64,000 bases of DNA from JBFMHP01 sp040752855 (GTDB lineage Bacteria; Pseudomonadota; Gammaproteobacteria; RBG-16-57-12), in assembly GCA_040752855.1 (NCBI GenBank), contig JBFMHP010000001.1, positions 179,616 to 243,615 of the forward strand. The letters are read 5' to 3'. The stretch's first letter is position 1. Every line of letters begins with the position of its first letter. Under the pieces are notes generated by a model that was not told where the DNA came from, searched no databases, and saw only the letters and a program-made list of their open reading frames with translations. Both the position numbers and the translations under genes were made by a program. Positions 44,234-54,901 of this stretch are shown here, piece after piece.

Positions 44234-45343
44234 TCAATGTCGCTTTTTGCGAGTCGGTTTGTGAATGATCAATGCCGCGCGTTGGCCGCTTCTGCCATAA
44301 CGACTCATACGTTCGAACTCTTTGAAGGCGATGGGCATGTTGAGGCAATCGGTCAGCGTCTTGCCCACTTCAACATCGATATAGGGATCGTGCACATAGA
44401 TGAAGCTGTCATCCATGCCGTTGACCACAACCCAGTGCGGAAATTTTTCGTTATAGATGCGATAAGAACTGATCAGGATGATCGGCACGCCGCCGACGTC
44501 GAGTTTTTCCTTGATATCGCCGATGCTCAGACGCCCGTAGTGCAGCGGGATCTTTTTCTGCTCGATCTCCTGAAGAAAATCCTCGTTGACCAGGCGGATC
44601 ACTTCCTTTTTTTCCTCGCTGCGCACCGAGTCGACGAACAGGCTTTCGCTCTCGCTGACATAGATCTCGACATCAAACCCGCGGTGCTTGGCCGCGAGCG
44701 CCATGCCAAACGGACCGCAGCCGCCGTGGCCGGCGGTCATGAAGATGGTGGTCGACTCGCGCCAGAGGCGCAGCTCGTGTGAACGGCTGAACTCGACGTC
44801 CGCATCGAGCGTCTTCATTGCCATCAGCATCGCGGCGGGGCCGCAGGTGAAATCCAGCGTCTGCTGATAGTAAGGCACCGAGAGCAGGGTGGGGGGCTTT
44901 TGCTCGATGAGCATTTTTTCATAACGGTAGGCGTCCGTATGATCTTCGTAATAATCATCATAGGTGCCGAACCTGCGATAGCCCAGTTTTTGAAACAGGT
45001 TGTTCGACGCCTCATTGTCGGTGCGGATCTCCAGACGCATGTAGGCGCAGTCTTGCACGATGGCGGCTTCTTCCGCCGCCTTGACCAAGGCGGCGCCGAC
45101 ACCCTTGCCGCGCGCCTCAGGCATGGTCGCCAGCGAATAGAGCCGGGAGAGCGAGGTGCCGTTGTTGAACAAGACCATCACATAGCCGAGCAGCTTGCGG
45201 TTTTCCTCATAGACCAGGGTGGTCGCATGACCCTTGGTCAACAGATGGCGAAAGCTGCGGCGGGAGATGCGATCGGTGCTGAAACAGGTATTTTCGATTT
45301 CGACCAGATTGGGGATGTCTGCCAGTATTGCAGGACGGATCAT
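44234..45343 (-). CDS. GNAT acetyltransferase fused to peptidase C39-like domain
   Basis: This 369-residue fusion has an N-terminal GNAT domain (about 1-147) with the acetyl-CoA loop EARGKGVGAAL. The papain-like peptidase C39 domain (about 150-350) has catalytic C167 in DFTCGPAAM, H303 in FPHWVVVNG and D319 in YVHDPY. Classical C39 domains cleave leader peptides during export, but this one has no membrane or ABC-transporter part. It pairs with the RimK-like gene and follows a small secreted protein by about 200 bases, all on the minus strand. Confidence 0.9.
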   Translation of the reverse strand: MIRPAILADIPNLVEIENTCFSTDRISRRSFRHLLTKGHATTLVYEENRKLLGYVMVLFNNGTSLSRLYSLATMPEARGKGVGAALVKAAEEAAIVQDCAYMRLEIRTDNEASNNLFQKLGYRRFGTYDDYYEDHTDAYRYEKMLIEQKPPTLLSVPYYQQTLDFTCGPAAMLMAMKTLDADVEFSRSHELRLWRESTTIFMTAGHGGCGPFGMALAAKHRGFDVEIYVSESESLFVDSVRSEEKKEVIRLVNEDFLQEIEQKKIPLHYGRLSIGDIKEKLDVGGVPIILISSYRIYNEKFPHWVVVNGMDDSFIYVHDPYIDVEVGKTLTDCLNMPIAFKEFERMSRYGRSGQRAALIIHKPTRKKRH

Positions 45344-45543
45344 TGTGGCTCCAAGGCCTTCAGTTCAGCACAGTATCGGTGTGGAGAGTCTTCAAGAAGA
45401 GAGTGATCAAATACTACGATGAGTGCGGCGCATATTCCAGTGGTCGCATCAGAAATTTTGCGCGCCGCCATACTCCGCATAGCGGTAACGGAAACGGCAC
45501 CACCCGGGTGCCGTGCTCGTCGCTGCAACTCAACTGTCCCGGT

Positions 45544-45801
45544 TCAATAGTAAGACCCCGAGCCTTGGGCGTTTTCACCGCCGTCTTGTCCTTCCTCTTC
45601 GCCACCGGAAGAGGCCTGCTCCCCGGAAGATTCCCCCTGACTTGGCACATCGCCTTCCACATAACCGGGATCACCCGCTTGGCCCTCGGGATGCTGCTCT
45701 TCGCTTTGCTGACCACCGTACTCCTCGCCCTGAGACTCTTGCGCCGAGACACTTGCGGTGAACATGGCTAGCAAGAGGACGCACAGCAGATACTTTTTCA
45801 C
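45544..45801 (-). CDS. Small secreted Glu/Gly/Ser/Gln-rich protein
   Basis: An 85-residue protein starting at a GTG at 45801, with GAGGAG at ideal spacing and a signal peptide (MKKYLLCVLLLAMFTASVSA). The mature part, about 65 residues, is strongly acidic and low in complexity, rich in Glu, Gly, Ser and Gln, and ends GSGSYY. No family is recognised. It lies upstream of the GNAT-C39 and RimK-like genes on the same strand; a hairpin in the 200-base gap (45497-45514) may weaken read-through. It could be the substrate of the two enzymes (inference). Confidence 0.75.
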   Translation of the reverse strand: MKKYLLCVLLLAMFTASVSAQESQGEEYGGQQSEEQHPEGQAGDPGYVEGDVPSQGESSGEQASSGGEEEGQDGGENAQGSGSYY

Positions 45802-46033
45802 GGTATTTCTCCTCGTGGGTGAATGATCGAGCTTGATCCCGGAATTCAACGGCTCATTGGCACCTTAACAATGGTAGCACTCCCGCCGACGCGGATCGTG
45901 CGGCGGGCTGAGACCGTAAAGACAGGGACAAACACATCGCGCCACATCTGAATGTGAGCACTTACCAACTCGCTAACCTTTGATTTATGGACTGGCGCGC
46001 CCGGAGCTGAAGCCAAGCGCGCAAGCAGCACCG

Positions 46034-48442
<2,409 letters not shown>

Positions 48443-48470
48443 AGTCACTCTCTCCAGCCAAGAGCCGGTA

Positions 48471-49556
48471 TTATACCACTTCTTTCACAGCACCTTGTTC
48501 CACGTGGAACACCTTTTTAGTCACCACCCCTTGCAGCTCATCGAGTTGGATCAGCTCCCGATCCGTACAGGTAACAAAGACTTGGGCGTGGGAGCTCAGC
48601 AGTCTTTGCAGCACTCGATGCCGGTTTCGTTGATCGAGCTCGGACGGCAAGTCGTCCATGAGGATAACACAGTAGCGCTCGCGAAGTTGCTTCAGCAGCA
48701 ACACCTCGGCCACCTTGATAGCAATGATCAACAGTTTCAACTGCCCCCGCGAGAGGGCATCCTGAACATCGACCCCCTTATGACTGAAGGCCAGGTCGGC
48801 GCGATGCGGTCCGTGCTGGGTAAATCCGCGCCGTATGTCGCTTTCCAGCCCCCGTTCCAGCACCTCCGCAAGACTCCATTGTGGGTTCCACCCAGGGTAA
48901 TACTGGTACTCGATCGGCAGCCCCGGCATCAGCTCGTCCCGTACCGACGCCAGCTGTGGCAGAAAGTGCGCCAGAAAGTTCTGCCGGCAGGCATCGATGG
49001 CCGTGGCTACCGGTATCACTTGGAGGTCCCAGGCCCGGATCATCTCGGGCGTCGCGGATTGTTTCAACAAGGCATTGCGTTGCCGGATGAGGCGGGTATA
49101 ACGGCTCCAGTGCTTGTAGAAGTCATGTTCCACGTGGAACACGCCCCAATCCATCAGCCGTCGCCGCCATTTGGGGCCGCTGTCGATGATGCGGGCAAGA
49201 TCGGGACCCAAATACTGCACCGGCAGGTTGACGGCAAGCTCGGCGATGGATTCAGGCGTGCGTCCACCGATCCGCAGCCGGGTATGCTCGGTACCGCGCT
49301 CAATCCCGATGGGGATGATTCCCTGATCCAGCGCAAGTACCCCATAAACCACCAGTTGTGCGGCACCCTGCTGAATGACACGCCGGATATTGCTGGTGCG
49401 GAAGGACTTGCCAGATCCTAGCAGATGGATTGCCTCAAGAAGCGAAGTCTTGCCGCTGCCATTGGCGCCATACAGGATGTTCAGCTGGCGGGCGGGTTGA
49501 AGATCGAGCGGGTGGAGATTACGAACGGAGGTGATACGAAGCCGGGTAAGTGACAT
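48471..49556 (-). CDS. recF: Recombination mediator RecF
   Basis: The 361-residue SMC-like ATPase loads RecA at gaps with RecO and RecR. The Walker A motif is YGANGSGKTSLLEAI; the signature ALSRGQLKLL and Walker B LMDDLPSELD are intact. Two perfect 16-bp parS palindromes lie inside the gene (48496-48511 and 49126-49141), encoding FHVE motifs in the protein. It follows dnaN by 50 bases. Confidence 0.96.
   Translation of the reverse strand: MSLTRLRITSVRNLHPLDLQPARQLNILYGANGSGKTSLLEAIHLLGSGKSFRTSNIRRVIQQGAAQLVVYGVLALDQGIIPIGIERGTEHTRLRIGGRTPESIAELAVNLPVQYLGPDLARIIDSGPKWRRRLMDWGVFHVEHDFYKHWSRYTRLIRQRNALLKQSATPEMIRAWDLQVIPVATAIDACRQNFLAHFLPQLASVRDELMPGLPIEYQYYPGWNPQWSLAEVLERGLESDIRRGFTQHGPHRADLAFSHKGVDVQDALSRGQLKLLIIAIKVAEVLLLKQLRERYCVILMDDLPSELDQRNRHRVLQRLLSSHAQVFVTCTDRELIQLDELQGVVTKKVFHVEQGAVKEVV
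48496..48511. promoter_or_regulatory. parS site 1 (ParB binding) inside recF
   Basis: A perfect 16-base palindrome TGTTCCACGTGGAACA, identical to the consensus used by chromosomal ParB in pseudomonads and close to that of Bacillus. It lies near the replication origin, where ParABS sites are expected. parA and parB are not in this window. Confidence 0.9.
49126..49141. promoter_or_regulatory. parS site 2 (ParB binding) inside recF
   Basis: A second exact copy of TGTTCCACGTGGAACA, 630 bases from the first. Both are in the coding part of recF, about 1.7-2.4 kb from the candidate origin. Confidence 0.9.
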
Positions 49557-49606
49557 GGACTAGGATGAGGGCAGGGGTCGAACAGGGGGAATAAGTTCCC
49601 CCTGAG

Positions 49607-50707
49607 CTACAAACGCATGGGCATGACGACGTACTTGCACGTCTTATCGCCTTTCGGCGTAATCAGGCAGCTGCTGTTGGAATCCGCAAACTGAAGACTG
49701 ACGTCCGCTTGATCGATCACGGACAACGCATCAAGAAAATAGGTCACATTGAATCCGATCTCCAGCCCGGGGCCGGTGTACTCGACCGGAAACTCTTCTT
49801 CCGCCTCCTCCAGCTCCGGGTTGTTGGCCTGCACCTGGATCATGCCGGACTGAAGCGTCATGCGGATGCCACGGTATTTCTCATTGGACAGGATCGAGGC
49901 CCGCACCAGGGCCTGACGGATGACTTCGCGGTTCGCATAGACAATCTTGTCGCCAGACTGCGGCATCACGCGCTGATAATCCGGGAAGCGCCCATCGATG
50001 AGTTTGGAGGTAAACGTGATGTTCGGCAGCGACACGCGTATGTGATTGGTGCTCAGGCGCAGGCTGATATCGGTGTCATTGTTCTCCAACAAACGCGACA
50101 ACTCATTGATGCCTTTGCGCGGGATGATGATCTGTTGGAGCTGCGGTACGTCGATAAGGGCCTCGGTCTGGCACCAGGCCAGACGATGCCCATCGGTGGC
50201 CACGGCGCACACGCGATTCTTGTCGATCTCCAGCATCAAACCGTTTAGGTAATAACGCACATCCTGTTGGGCCATGCAAAACTGCGTCTTATCGATGAGG
50301 TACTTGAGTTTGCTCTGGGGAATCACAAACTGGTTGACGGCCTGAATCGCCTCCATGCTGGGAAATTCCGTGGCCGGCAGGGTCGACAAGGTGAAGCGGC
50401 TCTTGCCGGAGCGCAAGGTGGCGCGGTCCCCTTCGATCTGGAAATGGATTTCGGCATCCTCGGGCAAGGCGCGGCAGATATCAAACAGCTTGCGGGCAGG
50501 CAGGGTGATTTCCCCAGACTCGGAAGAATCGATCGGGACCTCGATCTTGAGCTCCACCTCCAGGTCTGTACCGCACAATACCAGCCGCGATTGGGAAACG
50601 GTCATCAACACATTGGAGAGTACCGGCATGGTCTGCCGTCTCTCCACGACACCGCAGATGGCCTGCAAGGGTTTCAGGATGTCTTCACGTTGGATTGAAA
50701 ACTTCAT
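49607..50707 (-). CDS. dnaN: DNA polymerase III beta clamp
   Basis: The 366-residue protein is the ring-shaped clamp that tethers polymerase III to DNA. It has the normal length and three domains, begins MKFSIQREDILKPLQAICGVVERR and ends in YVVMPMRL, the conserved C-terminal tail. It is preceded by a 215-base AT-rich intergenic region with two DnaA boxes and is followed by recF. Confidence 0.97.
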   Translation of the reverse strand: MKFSIQREDILKPLQAICGVVERRQTMPVLSNVLMTVSQSRLVLCGTDLEVELKIEVPIDSSESGEITLPARKLFDICRALPEDAEIHFQIEGDRATLRSGKSRFTLSTLPATEFPSMEAIQAVNQFVIPQSKLKYLIDKTQFCMAQQDVRYYLNGLMLEIDKNRVCAVATDGHRLAWCQTEALIDVPQLQQIIIPRKGINELSRLLENNDTDISLRLSTNHIRVSLPNITFTSKLIDGRFPDYQRVMPQSGDKIVYANREVIRQALVRASILSNEKYRGIRMTLQSGMIQVQANNPELEEAEEEFPVEYTGPGLEIGFNVTYFLDALSVIDQADVSLQFADSNSSCLITPKGDKTCKYVVMPMRL

Positions 50708-50739
50708 TATTCAGCCTGCCCTATATATAAATAAAAGAA

Positions 50740-50922
50740 TTTTATTCTTCTGTTACTGTGTTTATTAGCGCTGTTGATATGTGAACAACTTAAATTTTTA
50801 TTTATTATTCAATAAGTTAACATAACAACGGAACTGCACAAACCCACTGTATATCGTCTGAACTGCCTGTGGATAAAATGTGGACATCCCCAACGCACCG
50901 GGTTATCCACAGCTTGCCCACA
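50740..50922. other. Candidate oriC core between dnaA and dnaN
   Basis: This gap holds an AT-rich stretch (about 50788-50830) and two perfect DnaA boxes in opposite orientations: TGTGGATAA at 50868-50876 and TTATCCACA at 50903-50911. With a third perfect box at 52341-52349 upstream of dnaA and the flanking replication genes, it is the most likely replication origin. Which intergenic segment is unwound cannot be decided from sequence. Confidence 0.7.
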
Positions 50923-52269
50923 TCATGTTGTCAGTATCTTCAACAGGTTGGTCACATCCTCGTCGATCCGCACATCCGCCATCTTCAACTCATTCACCTT
51001 CTTGCAGGCGTGGAGCACCGTGGTGTGGTCTTTGCCGCCGAAGGCATCGCCGATCTCAGGCAGGCTGTGATTGGTCAGTTCCTTGGCGAGGAACATGGCC
51101 ACCTGGCGCGGCCGGGCGATGGAGCGGGTGCGCTTTTTCGAGACCAGCTCGGAAACGCGGATCTTGTAGTATTCTGCGACGGTTTTTTGAATGTTTTCAA
51201 CCGTTATCATCTTCTCCTGCAAGGCGATGAGATCGCGCAGCGCCTCCTTGGCGAATTCCAGGGTGATCGGCATGCCGGTGAACTGCGAATTGGCCACCAC
51301 GCGCCGCAGCGCGCCTTCGAGTTCGCGCACATTGGACCGGATGCGCTTGGCGATGAAAAACGCGACCTCCTGCGGCACGTTTACCCGCATATGCTTGGCC
51401 TTGCTCATCAGGATGGCAACCCGGGTCTCGAGCTCGGGCGGCTCGCAGGCCACCGTCAGTCCCCAGCCGAAGCGCGACTTCAGGCGCTCCTCCAGGCCAT
51501 TGACCTCCTTCGGATAGCGATCGCAGGTCAGCACCACTTGGCGCTGGCCTTCGAGCAGCGAGTTGAAGGTATGGAAGAACTCCTCCTGGGAGCGCTCCTT
51601 GCCGGCGAAGAATTGGATGTCGTCGATCAACAGGCAATCGACCGAGCGGTAGAAGCGCTTGAAGTCATCGAGGGTATTGTGTTGCAGCCCCTTGACCATG
51701 TCCTGCACGAAACGCTCGGAGTGCAGATAGACCACCCGCGCGTTCGGGTTCTTCTGCAGGATATGGTTGCCGACCGCGTGCATCAGGTGGGTCTTGCCCA
51801 GACCCACGCCGCCGTAGATAAACAGCGGGTTATAGGACTTGCCGGGATTGTCGGCCACTTGCAGCGAGGCGGCATGCGCCAGCTGATTCGACTTGCCCTT
51901 GATGAAGGTCTCGAAGGTGAAATCCGGATTGAGATTGGTGCGGTGGGCGACCTGATCGTCGTTCACGCGGCGCGCGACCGCGTGCGCTCGCTCGGGTGCG
52001 GCAAGCGGCGCGGGAGGCTCGGCGATGGCGATGCTGCCGACCTTGAGGGTGACCGCTGTGGTGCTGCCGTGCTGTTGTTCGATGATCTCCGAAATACGCG
52101 CGAGGTAGCGCTCACTTACCCAATCGAGCACGAATTGATTGGGGGCGAGCAGCTGCAGGCCGCGCTCCGTTGCGACGGCCTGGAGCGGGCGTATCCAGGT
52201 GTTGAACTGTTGCGCAGGCAGTTCCGCCTCGAGGCGGTCCAGGCATTTTTTCCACAAGGGGTCTGACAC
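50923..52269 (-). CDS. dnaA: Chromosomal replication initiator DnaA
   Basis: This 448-residue AAA+ protein binds DnaA boxes and opens the origin. Domain I begins SDPLWKKCLDRLEAELPAQQFNTWIRPLQ. Domain III has Walker A GGVGLGKTHLMHA and Walker B LLIDDIQFFAGK. The C-terminal helix-turn-helix carries GGKDHTTVLHA, the DNA-binding signature. The GTG at 52269 matches the usual N-terminus; the longer frame upstream is not conserved. Confidence 0.96.
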   Translation of the reverse strand: MSDPLWKKCLDRLEAELPAQQFNTWIRPLQAVATERGLQLLAPNQFVLDWVSERYLARISEIIEQQHGSTTAVTLKVGSIAIAEPPAPLAAPERAHAVARRVNDDQVAHRTNLNPDFTFETFIKGKSNQLAHAASLQVADNPGKSYNPLFIYGGVGLGKTHLMHAVGNHILQKNPNARVVYLHSERFVQDMVKGLQHNTLDDFKRFYRSVDCLLIDDIQFFAGKERSQEEFFHTFNSLLEGQRQVVLTCDRYPKEVNGLEERLKSRFGWGLTVACEPPELETRVAILMSKAKHMRVNVPQEVAFFIAKRIRSNVRELEGALRRVVANSQFTGMPITLEFAKEALRDLIALQEKMITVENIQKTVAEYYKIRVSELVSKKRTRSIARPRQVAMFLAKELTNHSLPEIGDAFGGKDHTTVLHACKKVNELKMADVRIDEDVTNLLKILTT

Positions 52270-52340
52270 GGCGCGTGTTAACCTAAGCGTGTTTGGGGGA
52301 GCTAACGATAGAGGTTGCAGTCTATACCCTCGTCCCGAAG

Positions 52341-52349
52341 TTATCCACA
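52341..52349 (+). promoter_or_regulatory. DnaA box upstream of dnaA
   Basis: A perfect TTATCCACA in the 184-base rpmH-dnaA intergenic region. It may autoregulate dnaA or contribute to the origin. Confidence 0.8.
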
Positions 52350-52381
52350 CCCGACGCCAAAGTTTTTACACGGTTTTTTCC

Positions 52382-52411
52382 TTGACACTGCGGGGGGTGT
52401 GCAAGTATCTT
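52382..52411 (+). promoter_or_regulatory. Promoter of rpmH operon
   Basis: TTGACA at 52382-52387 and TATCTT at 52406-52411 are separated by 18 bases, a good sigma-70 match 42 bases before the rpmH start codon. Confidence 0.6.
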
Positions 52412-52453
52412 TATGCGCCTTTCTAACGGCAAGTAATCAAGTAGGTAGCTGCA

Positions 52454-52588
52454 ATGAAGAGAACATTCCAGCCTAGCAATCTGAAGCGCAAGCGCACCCA
52501 CGGTTTCCGCGCGCGCATGGCGACTAAAGGGGGCCGTCGGGTTCTCAAGTCCCGCCGTGCCAAGGGCCGTGCGCGCCTGACTGTATAG
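52454..52588 (+). CDS. rpmH: Ribosomal protein L34
   Basis: The 44-residue basic protein reads MKRTFQPSNLKRKRTHGFR and later RVLKSRRAKGRARLTV, the universal L34 sequence. It is the first gene of the plus-strand run rpmH-rnpA-yidD-yidC-mnmE and faces away from dnaA. Confidence 0.97.
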   Translation: MKRTFQPSNLKRKRTHGFRARMATKGGRRVLKSRRAKGRARLTV

Positions 52589-52671
52589 TCCGTCTCACGA
52601 TTGGGGCATACCCTTCTCAATTGGAAATGGCAGTGAACGTCGACACCTTCACTGCCTTTTCTTTTACCGAC

Positions 52672-53040
52672 ATGAACTCAATGACCGTGGCGTTCCCGAA
52701 GTCCGTGCGACTGCTGCATGCCGCGGAATACAAGCGTGTGTTCGATGAACCGGGCGCCCGCTCCGTCGATCCGAATTTCACGGTACTGGCCCGCCGCAAT
52801 GGGCTGACCCAAGCCCGGCTCGGCATGGCGATCACGCGCAAGAACATCAAGACCGCCGTGGCGCGCAACCGCATCAAGCGCATCGTGCGCGAGAGTTTCC
52901 GCCAGCACCAGCAGATCTTGGCCGGCCTGGACATCGTGGTGCTCAGCCGCGGCGGCGCGGGCGAGCGCGAGAATCCGGCCCTGTTTGCCTCCCTGGAACA
53001 CCATTGGTCGAGGGTGATAAGCCGATGCAATCGATCCTGA
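52672..53040 (+). CDS. rnpA: Ribonuclease P protein component
   Basis: This small basic protein assists the RNase P RNA in 5' tRNA maturation. The family core is present: FPKSVRLLHAAEYKRVF at the start and the RNR motif in AVARNRIKRIVRESFR. The start is unclear: 52672 (ATG) gives about 122 residues; a TTG at 52621 and an ATG at 52627 would add an unusual N-terminus, and none has a strong ribosome-binding site. Its end overlaps the yidD start. Confidence 0.92.
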   Translation: MNSMTVAFPKSVRLLHAAEYKRVFDEPGARSVDPNFTVLARRNGLTQARLGMAITRKNIKTAVARNRIKRIVRESFRQHQQILAGLDIVVLSRGGAGERENPALFASLEHHWSRVISRCNRS

Positions 53041-53252
53041 TGTGGCTGATCAAGATGTACCAATTCCTTATCAGCCCCTGGTTGGGTAATAATTGTCGCT
53101 TTTATCCGACGTGCTCCTGTTACACGCACGAGGCCATCGCCCGCCACGGCGCCTTCAAAGGCGCGTGGCTGGGGATGAAACGAATCTGCCGGTGTCATCC
53201 CTTCTGCCCCGGAGGGTATGATCCGGTGCCGGAACCGAACAAGAAAGACTGA
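53025..53252 (+). CDS. yidD: Membrane protein insertion factor YidD
   Basis: The 75-residue protein has the YidD pattern: MYQFLISPWLGNNCRFYPTCSCYTHEAI and CRCHPFCPGGYDPVP with conserved Cys. It is a small amphipathic factor that assists membrane-protein insertion. The ATG at 53025 overlaps the rnpA end and has a ribosome-binding sequence (GAGGGTGAT) upstream. It is followed by yidC after two bases. Confidence 0.93.
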   Translation: MQSILMWLIKMYQFLISPWLGNNCRFYPTCSCYTHEAIARHGAFKGAWLGMKRICRCHPFCPGGYDPVPEPNKKD

Positions 53253-53254
53253 TC

Positions 53255-54901
53255 ATGGAAAACCAACGACTCATTTTATTCATCGCCTTGGCCCTTGTGG
53301 GCGTGTTGTTGTGGCAGGCCTGGGAGACGCGCCATGCGCCGGTGCCCGCGCCGGCCGCCACGGGTGCCGTCCCCGCGCCGTCCGTCCCGCCGGGCGAGGT
53401 CCCCGACATGCCCCCGGCGCTGTCCGGGCCGGGCGCCGCCCCGCAGGCGCAAGCCGCTGCTGCGGCCGAGGGCGGACAGCGCATCCGCGTGATCACCGAT
53501 GTGCTCGAGGTCGAACTCGACAGCGTGGGCGGCGACGTGCGCCACGCCCGGCTGCTGGCCTATCCGGTGAGCCTGAAGAATCCGCAGGAGAAGGTGCTGT
53601 TGATGAGCGATCAGCCGGCGCGGTTGTTCGTCGCGCAGAGCGGGCTGATCTCGCGCAGCGCGGGGCTGCCCGACCATCATGCGCGCTACCGCGCGGAGTC
53701 GACCGAATACCGCTTGGCCGAGGGCCAAAACGAACTGAAGGTGGCGCTGCACTGGGAGAGCGAGGCTGGCCTGCGCGTGACCAAGACGCTGACCTTCCAC
53801 CGCGACAGCTACGCGATCGATGTCGATTATCACGTGACCAACGGCACGGCCGAGGCCGTCTCCCTGGCGATGTACCGCCAGCTCCAGCGCGGCGGCTACG
53901 TCGATCCCGGCGAGAACAGCCTGGTGTACACCTTCACCGGCGGCGTGGTGTCCAACTCGCTCAATAAATACGACAAGATCGAATTCGACGACATGGCGAG
54001 CTGGCGCTCCGAGCAGGACTTCGCCCAGGGCGGCTGGGTGGCGATGCTGCAACACTATTTCACCGCCGCGTGGCTGGCCGAGGGAACCGAGAGCAATCGC
54101 TTCTATACCAAGGCGCTGCCGACCGGCACCTACGTGCTCGGCATGAGCACGCCGGAGCAGCAGATCGCGCCCCAGGCCGCGGCCACGCTGCACACGCGGA
54201 TGTTCGTCGGTCCCAAGGATCAGGCGCGCATGGAGACCGTCGAGCCCACGCTCAAACTCACGGTGGACTACGGCATCTTCTCCATCCTGGCCGATCCGCT
54301 GTTCTGGCTGCTGACCAAGATCAACGATTTCCTCGGCAACTGGGGCTGGTCGATCATCGTGCTGACGGTGTTGATCAAGATCGTGTTCTACAAGCTCACC
54401 GAAACCCAGTACCGCTCCATGGCGCAGCTGCGCAAGCTGCAGCCGAAGATGGAGGCGCTCAAGGAGCGCTATGGCGACGACCGCCAGAAGATGGGCCAGG
54501 CGATGATGGAACTCTACCGCACCGAGAAGGTGAACCCCTTGGCCGGCTGCGTGCCGATCCTGATCCAGATCCCGGTGTTCATCGCCCTCTACTGGGTGCT
54601 GGTCGAGAGCGTGGAGATGCGCCAGGCGCCCTTCATCCTCTGGATCAACGACCTCACCGCGAAGGACCCGTTTTTCGTGCTGCCGGTGCTGATGGGCATC
54701 AGCATGTACATCATGCAGAAGCTCAGCCCGATGCCGACCGATCCGGTGCAGGCCAAGGTCATGATGTCGCTGCCGTTTGTCTTCACCATCTTCTTCGCCT
54801 TCTTCCCCTCGGGGCTGGTGCTGTACTGGTTCGCCAATAACCTGCTGTCGATCCTGCAACAGTGGTACATCACCCGCAAACTCGAAAAGGCGGCCGCATA
54901 A
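53255..54901 (+). CDS. yidC: Membrane protein insertase YidC
   Basis: The 548-residue protein has an N-terminal membrane anchor (RLILFIALALVGVLLWQAW) and a periplasmic beta domain of about 320 residues. The C-terminal insertase part has five membrane helices, including ETQYRSMAQLRKLQPKM and NPLAGCVPILIQIPVFIALYWVL. It inserts and folds inner-membrane proteins with or without SecYEG. Its TAA overlaps the likely mnmE start. Confidence 0.97.
   Translation: MENQRLILFIALALVGVLLWQAWETRHAPVPAPAATGAVPAPSVPPGEVPDMPPALSGPGAAPQAQAAAAAEGGQRIRVITDVLEVELDSVGGDVRHARLLAYPVSLKNPQEKVLLMSDQPARLFVAQSGLISRSAGLPDHHARYRAESTEYRLAEGQNELKVALHWESEAGLRVTKTLTFHRDSYAIDVDYHVTNGTAEAVSLAMYRQLQRGGYVDPGENSLVYTFTGGVVSNSLNKYDKIEFDDMASWRSEQDFAQGGWVAMLQHYFTAAWLAEGTESNRFYTKALPTGTYVLGMSTPEQQIAPQAAATLHTRMFVGPKDQARMETVEPTLKLTVDYGIFSILADPLFWLLTKINDFLGNWGWSIIVLTVLIKIVFYKLTETQYRSMAQLRKLQPKMEALKERYGDDRQKMGQAMMELYRTEKVNPLAGCVPILIQIPVFIALYWVLVESVEMRQAPFILWINDLTAKDPFFVLPVLMGISMYIMQKLSPMPTDPVQAKVMMSLPFVFTIFFAFFPSGLVLYWFANNLLSILQQWYITRKLEKAAA

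Noticed and set aside
43037..44782. Long plus-strand open frame opposite the RimK-like and GNAT-C39 genes
   Set aside because: It crosses two well-supported genes on the other strand and shows no family signature.
45846..46031. Possible 61-codon gene downstream of gyrB
   Set aside because: No ribosome-binding site, no signal peptide and no recognised family.
50708..50922. Small gene between dnaN and dnaA
   Set aside because: AT-rich with DnaA boxes and no open frame with a ribosome-binding site; better explained as origin.
53276..54859. Minus-strand open frame opposite yidC
   Set aside because: His/Gln/Gly/Arg-rich sequence typical of an antisense artefact; yidC is certain.
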